A stretch of 20,428 nucleotides of DNA, taken from JAUREX01 sp964472135 (lineage in GTDB: Bacteria; Pseudomonadota; Alphaproteobacteria; Rhodobacterales; Rhodobacteraceae). Position numbers and translations under genes: made by a program. Below are positions 13,513-20,428 of the stretch, in pieces. The notes beneath the pieces were generated by a model. The model was not told the DNA's origin, did no database searches, and saw only the letters and a list, made by a program, of their open reading frames with translations. The stretch is from NCBI GenBank assembly GCA_964472135.1, contig CAYYJB010000043.1, positions 1 to 20,428 of the forward strand, written 5' to 3'. Each line of letters begins with the position of its first letter. Positions within the stretch are counted from its first letter, which is position 1.

Positions 13513-15950
13513 CCCTCCCCGGCCATGCCCGCGTCGTCGTCATCGGCGGCGGCATCATCGGCTGCTCGACCGCCTATCACCTCGCGCGCGACCACAAGGC
13601 CGAGGTCGTCGTGCTCGAACAGGGGCAGATCACCTCGGGCTCCACCTGGCACGCGGCGGGGCTCGTGGGGCAGTTGCGCGCCTCGGCCTCGATCACCAAG
13701 GTGCTGAAATACTCGGTCGACCTCTACAAGGGCCTCGCGGCCGAGACGGGCCTCGAGACGGGCTGGAAGATGTCGGGCTGCCTGCGGCTCGCGACGAACG
13801 CCGACCGCTGGACCGAGTTCCGCCGCCTCGCCACCACCGCGCGGTCCTTCGGGATGGAGATGCACCTCATCTCGCCCGAGGAGGTGCGGCGGATGTGGCC
13901 GCTGATGGATGTCTCCGACCTCGTCGGGGCAAGCTGGCTGCCGACCGACGGGCAGGCGAGCCCCTCGGACATCACCCAATCGCTCGCCAAGGGCGCGCGG
14001 ATGCACGGGGCGCGCTTTTACGAGGGCGTGCGCGTGACGGGCTTCCGGATGGATCGCGGCCGCATCACCCATGTCGAGACGACGGCCGGCACCATCGGCT
14101 GCGAGACGGTCGTCAACTGCGCCGGCCAGTGGGCGCGGCAGGTGGGCGCGATGGCGGGGATCACCGTGCCGCTCCAGCCCGTCCGCCACCAGTACATCGT
14201 GACCGAGCGCATCGAGGGCCTCTCGCCCGATGCGCCGACGATCCGCGACCCCGACCGGCGCACCTATTTCAAGGAAGAGGTCGGCGGCCTCGTGATGGGC
14301 GGCTACGAGCCCGACCCGCAGCCCTGGACGACGGGCGATGTGCCGGACGACTGGCAATTCCGCCTCTTCGATGACGATTTCGACCATTTCGAGCAGCACA
14401 TGACGCAGGCCATCGCGCGGGTGCCCGCACTCGCTGAGGCGGGCGTCAAGCAGATGATCAACGGCGCCGAGAGCTTCACGCCCGACGGCAACTTCATCCT
14501 CGGCCGGGCGCCCGAATGCGCCAACATGTATGTGGGCGCGGGCTTCAACGCCTTCGGCATCGCCTCGGGCGGGGGCGCGGGCTGGGTGCTCGCGGAATGG
14601 GCGATGACGGGCGAGGCCCCGCTCGACCTCTGGGTCGTCGACATCCGCCGCTTTGCGGGGCTGCATGCCGACCGCGACTGGGTCTGCGCGCGCACCTGCG
14701 AGGCGTACGGCAAGCACTATACCGTCGCCTTCCCGCACGAGGAATACGACAGCGGCCGGCCGCGCATCGTCTCGCCGCTCTATGCGCGCCTCAGGGCCGC
14801 GCGGGCGGTCTTCGGCTCGAAGCTCGGCTGGGAGCGCCCGAACTGGTTCGCCCCCGAGGGGGTGGAGGCGCGCGACATCTACGCGATGGGGCGGCAGAAC
14901 TGGTTTGCCCATGTCGGGACCGAGCACGCCCACGTGCGCGAGGCGGTCGGGATCTTCGACCAGTCCTCCTTCGCGAAATACGAGATCACGGGCCGCGATG
15001 CGGGCCGCGCGCTCGACTGGATCTGCGCGGGCAATGTGTCGAAGCCGCCGGGGCGCGTGACCTATACCCAGCTTCTGAACTCGCGCGGCGGGATCGAGGC
15101 CGACCTGACCGTGGCGCGGCTGGCCGAGGATCGCTTCTATGTCGTGACGGGCACGGGCTTTCGCACCCACGACCTCGGATGGATCCGCGACCACCTGCCC
15201 GAGGGCGGCGATGTCGCCCTGCGCGACGTGACCGAGGAATGGGGCACCCTCTCGCTCATGGGGCCCGGCGCGCGGCGGGTGCTCGAACGGGTGACGGCGG
15301 CCGATGTCTCGAACGCGGCCTTTCCCTTCGGCCATGTGCGCGAGATCGAGATCGCGGGCGCGCAGGTGCGCGCGGTCCGGATCACCTATGTCGGCGAACT
15401 CGGGTGGGAGCTGCATGTCCCCCTTGCCGCGACGGGTGCGGTCTATGACGCGCTGATGGCCGCGGGCGTGCCCGAGGGCATCCGGCCCGTGGGCTACCGC
15501 GCGCTCGAATCGCTCCGGCTCGAAAAGGGCTATCGCGCCTGGTCCTCCGACATCACCCCCAATGACACGCCGTTCGAGGCGGGCCTCGGCTGGGCGGTCA
15601 AGATGGCCGCGAACACCCCTTTCATGGGGCGCGCGGCGCTCGAGGCCGCGGCGGGCCGGCCGCTCGCCAAGCGGTTTGCGGGCTTCACGCTGGCCGATCC
15701 CGCGGTCGTCCTTGTCGGCCGCGAGACGATCCTGCGCGACGGCGAACCGGTCGGCTATCTGACCTCGGGCGGGTTTGGCTACACGATCGGGCGCAACATC
15801 GGCTTTGGCTATGTCAGGAACCCCGCGGGCGTCGATGACGCCTTCCTGCGCGCGGGCCGCTATGAGCTCGTGGTCGCGGCCGAGGTCCACCCGGCCGAGA
15901 TCACGCTCGGGCCCCTTTACGATCCCGAGGGCGCGCGGGTGCGGGCCTGA
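13509..15950 (+). CDS. Sarcosine/dimethylglycine dehydrogenase-like FAD- and folate-dependent oxidoreductase
   Basis: This 813-residue two-part enzyme starts with an FAD domain: VVVIGGGIIGCSTAYHLA (dinucleotide site GGGIIG at 13-18) and GSTWHAAG at 44-51, where His48 corresponds to the histidine that carries covalent FAD in mammalian dimethylglycine and sarcosine dehydrogenases. From about residue 430 a GcvT-like domain follows (REAVGIFDQSSFAKYEITG, QLLNSRGGIEADLTV, THDLGWIRDHL, SYVGELGWELHVP-like stretch), ending with a GcvT C-terminal barrel to about 810. Such enzymes oxidise N-methyl groups and pass the one-carbon unit to tetrahydrofolate. The substrate could be sarcosine, dimethylglycine or another N-methyl amine. 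ATGA overlap with the kinase gene shows coupling. No electron-transfer flavoprotein gene is nearby. Confidence 0.92.
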   Translation: MTLPGHARVVVIGGGIIGCSTAYHLARDHKAEVVVLEQGQITSGSTWHAAGLVGQLRASASITKVLKYSVDLYKGLAAETGLETGWKMSGCLRLATNADRWTEFRRLATTARSFGMEMHLISPEEVRRMWPLMDVSDLVGASWLPTDGQASPSDITQSLAKGARMHGARFYEGVRVTGFRMDRGRITHVETTAGTIGCETVVNCAGQWARQVGAMAGITVPLQPVRHQYIVTERIEGLSPDAPTIRDPDRRTYFKEEVGGLVMGGYEPDPQPWTTGDVPDDWQFRLFDDDFDHFEQHMTQAIARVPALAEAGVKQMINGAESFTPDGNFILGRAPECANMYVGAGFNAFGIASGGGAGWVLAEWAMTGEAPLDLWVVDIRRFAGLHADRDWVCARTCEAYGKHYTVAFPHEEYDSGRPRIVSPLYARLRAARAVFGSKLGWERPNWFAPEGVEARDIYAMGRQNWFAHVGTEHAHVREAVGIFDQSSFAKYEITGRDAGRALDWICAGNVSKPPGRVTYTQLLNSRGGIEADLTVARLAEDRFYVVTGTGFRTHDLGWIRDHLPEGGDVALRDVTEEWGTLSLMGPGARRVLERVTAADVSNAAFPFGHVREIEIAGAQVRAVRITYVGELGWELHVPLAATGAVYDALMAAGVPEGIRPVGYRALESLRLEKGYRAWSSDITPNDTPFEAGLGWAVKMAANTPFMGRAALEAAAGRPLAKRFAGFTLADPAVVLVGRETILRDGEPVGYLTSGGFGYTIGRNIGFGYVRNPAGVDDAFLRAGRYELVVAAEVHPAEITLGPLYDPEGARVRA

Positions 15951-16017
15951 GACGCCCCGCCACGGTTGCCTGACCCGTGCCGCGCCGCTAGGGTTCCCCG
16001 AACGAAAGAGGCATGAG

Positions 16018-16884
16018 ATGCGATTCTTGAGTGCGGAGAGCGTCGCGCAGGCGACGGCGGCCCTTGCGGCGGAACCGGGCATCGCGCGGGTGCTCGGGGG
16101 CGGAACGGATCTGCTCGTGCAGATGAAGTCGGGGATGGTCGAACCGGCGCTGATCGTCGACATCAAGCGCATTCCCGGCATGTCCGAGATCGTGGCCGAG
16201 CGCGACGGCGGTTTTCGCATCGGCGCGGCCGTCTCGGGCGCGCGTCTGGGCGAGCATGCGGCGCTGCGCGCGGCCTGGCCCGGCGTGGCCGAGGCCTTCG
16301 CGCTGATCGGCTCGACCCAGATCCAGGGGCGCTGCACGATGGCGGGCAATGTCTGCAACGCCTCGCCCGCGGGCGATTCGGTGCCGGCGCTGGTCGCCGC
16401 CGGCGCGCGGGCGCGGATCGAGGGCCCGCAGGGCGCGCGCGAGGTCGAGGTCATCGAGATCGCGGCCGGCCCCGGGCGCACGACGCTGCAAAAGGGCGAG
16501 ATGGTGACGGCCATCTTGCTGCCGCCGCGCGGAACGCGGGCGGGTGACGCCTATCTGCGCTTCACCCCGCGCAGCGAGATGGACATCGCCGTGGCCTCGG
16601 CGGGGGTGAACCTGACCCTCGGCGCCGATGGCAGGATCGCGGCGGCGCGCGTGGCGCTCGGCGCGGTCGGGCCAAAGGTCGTGCTGTGCGCAACGGCTGC
16701 GGCGGCGCTGATCGGGACGCGGGCCGAGGATGGCGCGCTTGCGGCGGTCGCGGCGGCGGCCTCGGAAGCCGCCCGCCCCATCGACGACAAGCGCGGCACG
16801 GTCGCCTTTCGCAAGGCGACCGTCGGGGTTCTGGCACGGCGGGCGGCGCGCATCGCGCTTGCCCGGGCGGAGGGCACGGCATGA
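16018..16884 (+). CDS. FAD subunit of a molybdenum hydroxylase (xanthine dehydrogenase/CoxM type)
   Basis: This is the medium, FAD-binding subunit of a three-subunit xanthine-oxidase-family enzyme, 288 residues. The VLGGGTDLLVQMKSG motif (25-39) and TMAGNVCNASPAGDS (107-121) bind FAD in this family; the C-terminal CO-dehydrogenase flavoprotein domain begins near residue 175. The start has AAAGAGG seven bases upstream. It is 67 nt after the oxidoreductase, the longest gap in the operon. That gap contains a weak promoter-like pair, TTGCCT-17-TAGGGT at 15966-15994, and the inverted repeat GTTCcccGAAC at 15993-16003, so a separate promoter cannot be excluded. Its stop overlaps the next gene by ATGA. 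The subunit passes electrons from the iron-sulfur centres to an acceptor. Confidence 0.93.
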   Translation: MRFLSAESVAQATAALAAEPGIARVLGGGTDLLVQMKSGMVEPALIVDIKRIPGMSEIVAERDGGFRIGAAVSGARLGEHAALRAAWPGVAEAFALIGSTQIQGRCTMAGNVCNASPAGDSVPALVAAGARARIEGPQGAREVEVIEIAAGPGRTTLQKGEMVTAILLPPRGTRAGDAYLRFTPRSEMDIAVASAGVNLTLGADGRIAAARVALGAVGPKVVLCATAAAALIGTRAEDGALAAVAAAASEAARPIDDKRGTVAFRKATVGVLARRAARIALARAEGTA

Positions 16885-17357
16885 CGGCGCTGCACATCAC
16901 CACGCGGATCAACGGCGATCCGGCCGAATTCCTCTGCGACCCCGACGAGACGCTGCTTGACGCGCTGCGCGGCAGGCTCGGGCTGACCGGCAGCAAGGAA
17001 GGCTGCGGGACGGGCGATTGCGGCGCCTGCACGGTGTCGCTCGACGGGCGGATCGTCTGCGCCTGCCTCGTGCTCGCGGCCGAGGCCGAGGGGCGCGAGG
17101 TCGGCACCATCGAGGGGATGGCGACGGGCGAGGTGCTGCACCCGCTCCAGCGCGCCTTCATCGACCACGCCGCGCTGCAATGCGGGATCTGCACGCCGGG
17201 CATCCTTGTCGCCGCGCGCGACCTGCTCGTGCGCAACCCCGACCCGACCGACGAGGAGGTGCGATTCTGGCTTGCCGGAAACCTCTGCCGCTGCACGGGA
17301 TATGACAAGATCATCCGCGCCGTTCAGGCCGCGGCCGCCGAGATGAGGGGGAACTGA
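16881..17357 (+). CDS. [2Fe-2S] subunit of the molybdenum hydroxylase (CoxS type)
   Basis: The 158-residue subunit carries the two [2Fe-2S] clusters of the enzyme. The plant-type ferredoxin cysteines are at 42, 47, 50 and 62 (GCGTGDCGACTV then the C-A-C sequence). The second, helical cluster is ligated by Cys101 and Cys104 (CGICTPG) and by Cys136 and Cys138 (NLCRCTGYDKI). Length and order match CoxS/HcrC subunits. GGAGGG six bases upstream supports the start, which overlaps the FAD subunit stop by ATGA. All eight cluster ligands are present. Confidence 0.96.
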   Translation: MTALHITTRINGDPAEFLCDPDETLLDALRGRLGLTGSKEGCGTGDCGACTVSLDGRIVCACLVLAAEAEGREVGTIEGMATGEVLHPLQRAFIDHAALQCGICTPGILVAARDLLVRNPDPTDEEVRFWLAGNLCRCTGYDKIIRAVQAAAAEMRGN

Positions 17358-17358
17358 C

Positions 17359-19599
17359 ATGGCATTCGACACCCCGCGCAAGGATTTCCGCATCGTCGGC
17401 ACGCGCCCCCCCCGCCCCGACGGGGTCGAGAAGGTGACAGGGCGCGCCCTCTATGGCGCCGATGCGGTGGCGCCGGGGATGCTGCACGGCGCGATCCTGC
17501 GCAGCCCGCACGCCCACGCCCGCATCCTCGGGATCGATACCTCGGCCGCGCTCGCGATGCCCGGGGTGAAGGCCGTGGTGACGGCGGCAGATTTCGCGGC
17601 CGACCCCGACCCGTCGGTGGCGGACGTGCAGGAAAACTGCCTCGCCCGCGACCGCGTCCTCTATGACGGCCACGCCGTCGCGGCGGTGGCCGCTACTTCG
17701 GCGGCGCTGGCCCGGCGCGCGGCGCGCGCGATCAGGGTTGAGTATGCCCCCCTGCCCCATGTCACCGAGATCGAGGCGGCGCTCGCGCCCGATGCCCCCG
17801 CGATCCGCCCCGGCGCGGCGGATGAGAGCGTGCCCGAAGGATCTCCGCCCAACATCACCAGCCACTGCGAATTCGGGCATGGCGATCTGGAGGCGGGCTT
17901 TGCCGCCGCGGATGTCGTGATCGAGCGGCGCTTTCGCACCGAGGCCACCCATCAGGGCTATATCGAGCCGCACGCCTGCCTTGCGGCGACGACCCCGGAC
18001 GGCAAGGCCGATCTGTGGTGCTGCACGCAAGGCCAGTATCACGTCCGCACCCTCTGCGCCGCCATCGTGGGGATGGAGGCGAGCCAGCTGCGCGTCACCG
18101 CCTCCGAGATCGGCGGCGGCTTCGGCGGCAAGACGACCGTCTTCATCGAACCCGTCGCGCTCGCGCTCTCGCGCAAGGCCGGGCGGCCGGTCAGGATCGT
18201 GATGAACCGCGACGAGGTCTTCCGCGCGACGGGCCCGACGGTCGCCTCGGTCATCGATGTGCGCATCGGCATGACGAAGGCGGGCCGCATCACCGCGGCA
18301 GAGGCGCGGCTGCACTATACCGGCGGGGCATTCCGCTGCGGGACGGTCGACTTCGGCGCGCAGGCGGCGTTTGCGGCCTATGACCTCGGGGCGGTGCGCG
18401 CGGCGGGCTGGAACGTGCTGACGAACCGCCCCAAGGAGGCCGCCTATCGTGCGCCCGGGGCGCCGCAGGCGATCTTTGCGGTCGAGAGCGTCATCGACGA
18501 GCTGTGCCAGACGCTCGCGCTCGACCCGCTCGAGGTGCGGCTCGCCAATGCCGCGCGCAAGGGCACGCGCGCCTCATACGGGCCGACCTATCCCGACATC
18601 GGGCTGATCGCGACGCTCGAGGCCGCGCGCGCGCACCCCCATTACAGCGCCCCGCTGAAGCCCGGACAGGGGCGCGGGATCTCCTGCGGGTTCTGGTTCA
18701 ACTTCGGCGGCAACACCTGCGTCAGCCTCAACATCAACACCGACGGAACGGTGGGCGTGACCGAGGGCAACCCCGACATCGGCGGCTCGCGCGCCTCGAT
18801 CGGGATGATGGCAGCCGAGGAACTCGGGATCCCGCTCGAGAAGGTGCGCACGATCATCGCCGACACCGCCTCGCTCGGCCACAACGACGTGACCGACGGC
18901 AGCCGCGTCACCTTCGCGGTCGGGCTCGCCACGATCCGGGCCGCGCGCGACGCGATCGGCAAGATGTGCGCGCGCGCGGCCGCGATCTGGGGGATCGCGC
19001 CCGAGGCGGTGGAATGGGTCGATGGCGCCGCGGTGCCCGCGGGCCCCAACGCGGGCCGGTTTCCGCCCATGACCCTGGCCGAGATCGCCGCCGTCTCGGC
19101 CGAGACGGGCGGCCCCATCGCGGGACATTTCGAGGTCAACGCCGATGGCGCCGGGGTAAGCTTCGGGGTCCACATCGTCGATGTCGAGACCGACCGCGAG
19201 ACGGGCGCGACGAAGGTGCTGCGCTATACGGTGCTGCAGGACGCGGGCCGGGCGGTCCACCCCGACTATGTCGAAGGGCAGATGCAGGGCGGCGCGGTGC
19301 AGGGCATCGGCTGGGCGCTGAACGAGGAATATGTCTATGGTGCCGACGGGCGGCTGCAGAACCCGGGCTTTCTCGACTATCGCGTGCCGGTCGCGTCGGA
19401 CCTGCCGCGCATCGACACGCTGATCCTCGAGATCCCGAACCCCGGCCACCCTTACGGCGTGCGCGGCGTGGGCGAGACCTCGATCGTGCCGCCGCTCGCG
19501 GCACTCGCCAATGCGGTGTCGCGCTCGGCCGGCGTCCGGATGCGGCATCTGCCGATGTCGCCGCCGCGCGTGCTGGCCGCGATCACGGCGGGCGGCTGA
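17359..19599 (+). CDS. Molybdopterin-binding catalytic subunit of the molybdenum hydroxylase
   Basis: This is the large catalytic subunit, 746 residues, in the xanthine dehydrogenase/aldehyde oxidase family. RPDGVEKVTGRALYGAD (20-36) opens the N-terminal domain. HQGYIEPHACLA (198-209), GGGFGGK (252-258), AAYRAPGAPQAIFAVE (361-376) and GSRASIGMMAAEELG (476-490) line the cofactor. GVGE at 703-706 supplies the presumed catalytic Glu706. The active-site loop YRAPG is unlike the AYRCSFR of true CO dehydrogenase, which argues against CO as substrate. Such enzymes hydroxylate N-heterocycles or aldehydes using water. GAGGGG upstream supports the start. The MoaD-like gene follows after 4 nt. The substrate is unknown. 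Confidence 0.93.
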   Translation: MAFDTPRKDFRIVGTRPPRPDGVEKVTGRALYGADAVAPGMLHGAILRSPHAHARILGIDTSAALAMPGVKAVVTAADFAADPDPSVADVQENCLARDRVLYDGHAVAAVAATSAALARRAARAIRVEYAPLPHVTEIEAALAPDAPAIRPGAADESVPEGSPPNITSHCEFGHGDLEAGFAAADVVIERRFRTEATHQGYIEPHACLAATTPDGKADLWCCTQGQYHVRTLCAAIVGMEASQLRVTASEIGGGFGGKTTVFIEPVALALSRKAGRPVRIVMNRDEVFRATGPTVASVIDVRIGMTKAGRITAAEARLHYTGGAFRCGTVDFGAQAAFAAYDLGAVRAAGWNVLTNRPKEAAYRAPGAPQAIFAVESVIDELCQTLALDPLEVRLANAARKGTRASYGPTYPDIGLIATLEAARAHPHYSAPLKPGQGRGISCGFWFNFGGNTCVSLNINTDGTVGVTEGNPDIGGSRASIGMMAAEELGIPLEKVRTIIADTASLGHNDVTDGSRVTFAVGLATIRAARDAIGKMCARAAAIWGIAPEAVEWVDGAAVPAGPNAGRFPPMTLAEIAAVSAETGGPIAGHFEVNADGAGVSFGVHIVDVETDRETGATKVLRYTVLQDAGRAVHPDYVEGQMQGGAVQGIGWALNEEYVYGADGRLQNPGFLDYRVPVASDLPRIDTLILEIPNPGHPYGVRGVGETSIVPPLAALANAVSRSAGVRMRHLPMSPPRVLAAITAGG

Positions 19600-19603
19600 G
19601 GGG

Positions 19604-19855
19604 GTGGCGGCGCTGCGCGTGCGGCTCTGGGGGTCGCTGGGGCGCGCGGCGGACGGCGCGCAGGAGGTCGAGGTCGAGGCCGCGAACGTGCGCGAGATGC
19701 TCGCGGCCCTGACCGCGCGCCATCCGGGCCTTGCGCCGCAGGTGGCGCGCGGCGTCTCGGTCGCGATCGACGGGGTGATCTATCGCGAGGCGTGGCTCCA
19801 GCCGCTCAGGCCCGAGAACGAGATCGTCCTCATGCCCTACATGACCGGGGGCTAG
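19604..19855 (+). CDS. MoaD/ThiS-family sulfur carrier protein
   Basis: This 83-residue ubiquitin-fold protein starts with GTG: V/M-AALRVRLWGSLGRAADG. NVREMLAALTARHPGL is the central helix, VAIDGVIYREAWLQPLRPENEIVLMPYMTGG the end. The C-terminal Gly-Gly is what these carriers need for adenylation and thiocarboxylate formation. MoaD gives sulfur to molybdopterin synthesis; ThiS gives it to thiamine. Its place 4 nt after the molybdenum subunit suggests a cofactor role for that enzyme. GAGGGG lies directly before the GTG, so spacing is short; an in-frame GTG at 19619 is a second option. No MoaE partner is visible. Confidence 0.8.
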   Translation: MAALRVRLWGSLGRAADGAQEVEVEAANVREMLAALTARHPGLAPQVARGVSVAIDGVIYREAWLQPLRPENEIVLMPYMTGG

Positions 19856-19869
19856 GGGGCGGGCGGCGG

Positions 19870-19898
19870 TTGCAACGGGCGGCCGGCGGGCATATCTG
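19870..19898 (+). promoter_or_regulatory. Weak candidate promoter for accD
   Basis: TTGCAA (19870-19875, four of six), a 17-bp spacer and TATCTG (19893-19898, three of six) lie in the 68-bp gap before accD. No terminator is visible after the MoaD-like gene, so accD could also receive read-through. Confidence 0.3.
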
Positions 19899-19923
19899 AC
19901 AGGGGCCGAAGGCGGGGCCACCG

Positions 19924-20428
19924 ATGAACTGGATCACGAACTACGTCCGACCCAAGATCAACTCGCTCTTCTCGCGCAGGGAAGTGCCCGAGAACCTCTG
20001 GACGAAATGCCCCGAGTGCGGGACGATGCTGTTCCACCGCGAGCTCGCCGACAACCTCAACGTCTGCGGGAATTGCGACCATCACCTGCCGATCAGCCCG
20101 CGCGAGCGCTTCGCCGCCCTCTTCGATGCCGGGATCTTCACCGAGGTGAAGGTGGCCGAGACGGTGGCCGACCCGCTCCAGTTCCGCGACCAGAAGAAAT
20201 ATCCCGACCGGCTGAAGGCCGCGCAGAAGGAGACGGGCGAGCGCGAGGCGATGCTCGTCGCCGAGGGCGAGGTGCTGCGCACCCCCATCGTCGCGGCGGC
20301 GCAGGATTTCGCGTTCATGGCGGGCTCGATGGGCGGCCATGTCGGCAACGCGATCATCGCCGCGTCCGAGCGCGCGGTGAAGCTGCGCCGGCCGCTCGTC
20401 CTCTTTGCCGCCTCGGGTGGGGCGCGCA
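19924..20428 (+). CDS. accD: Acetyl-CoA carboxylase carboxyltransferase subunit beta (5' part)
   Basis: The visible 168 residues start MNWITNYVRPKINSLF. They contain the zinc ribbon of AccD, CPECGTMLFHRELADNLNVC followed by GNC (four cysteines at about 29, 32, 48 and 51). The carboxyltransferase core follows, ending with VLFAASGGARa at the edge. With AccA this subunit transfers the carboxyl from carboxybiotin to acetyl-CoA, the first step of fatty acid synthesis, in the cytoplasm. The gene is open at the right edge; the C-terminal half is missing. It is a housekeeping gene unrelated to the operon before it. Confidence 0.97.
   Translation, partial: MNWITNYVRPKINSLFSRREVPENLWTKCPECGTMLFHRELADNLNVCGNCDHHLPISPRERFAALFDAGIFTEVKVAETVADPLQFRDQKKYPDRLKAAQKETGEREAMLVAEGEVLRTPIVAAAQDFAFMAGSMGGHVGNAIIAASERAVKLRRPLVLFAASGGAR

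Noticed and set aside
13479..16514. A 1011-codon open frame on the minus strand
   Set aside because: It lies opposite the dehydrogenase and FAD subunit genes, which have clear domains. Its product is low-complexity (Arg, Ala, Gly, His, Asp rich) with no recognisable motif, the usual antisense artefact of high-GC codon bias.
17359..19599. Carbon monoxide dehydrogenase (coxL) identity
   Set aside because: The AYRCSFR active-site loop of true CO dehydrogenase is absent; only family membership is supported.

Overview
The window is about 70% GC and almost fully coding. Codon use, overlapping ATGA junctions and protein types (rsfS-rlmH pair, leuCD, accD, a double-domain betaine-type permease, a sarcosine/dimethylglycine dehydrogenase-like flavoprotein with a GcvT half) point to a chromosomal segment of an alphaproteobacterium, most likely Rhodobacteraceae or a close relative. 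I see no insertion sequence, phage gene, CRISPR array, tRNA or rRNA.

Left part (1-7671): a LysR regulator cut by the window edge is divergent from an atypical short-chain dehydrogenase (SDR). The promoter gap between them holds four copies of ATGCA/TGCAT. The SDR converges on leuD-leuC (leucine biosynthesis) across a perfect 12-bp hairpin. Then come a secreted SOUL-type heme-binding protein, rsfS and rlmH (ribosome maturation and silencing), a site-2 protease with two CBS domains, a winged-helix protein with a very clear sigma70 promoter and an operator-like palindrome at its start site, and a 47-residue one-pass membrane protein.

Middle and right part (7679-19855): this is the most interesting region. 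A DeoR-family regulator is divergent from a long, tightly packed set of genes: periplasmic binding protein of the OpuAC type, ATPase, a permease made of two fused transport domains, a choline-kinase-like phosphotransferase, an FAD/tetrahydrofolate demethylating dehydrogenase, the FAD, [2Fe-2S] and molybdenum subunits of a xanthine-dehydrogenase-type hydroxylase, and a MoaD/ThiS-like sulfur carrier ending in Gly-Gly. Four of the junctions are ATGA overlaps. A strong intrinsic terminator sits between the binding-protein gene and the ATPase gene and probably sets an excess of binding protein over transporter.

Taken together, this looks like a regulated uptake-and-catabolism system for a methylated, positively charged nitrogen compound. 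The molybdenum enzyme would hydroxylate the carbon skeleton (perhaps an N-heterocyclic ring), and the flavoprotein would oxidise N-methyl groups onto tetrahydrofolate. The substrate cannot be read from the sequence. The window closes with the start of accD (acetyl-CoA carboxylase), which runs off the right edge.
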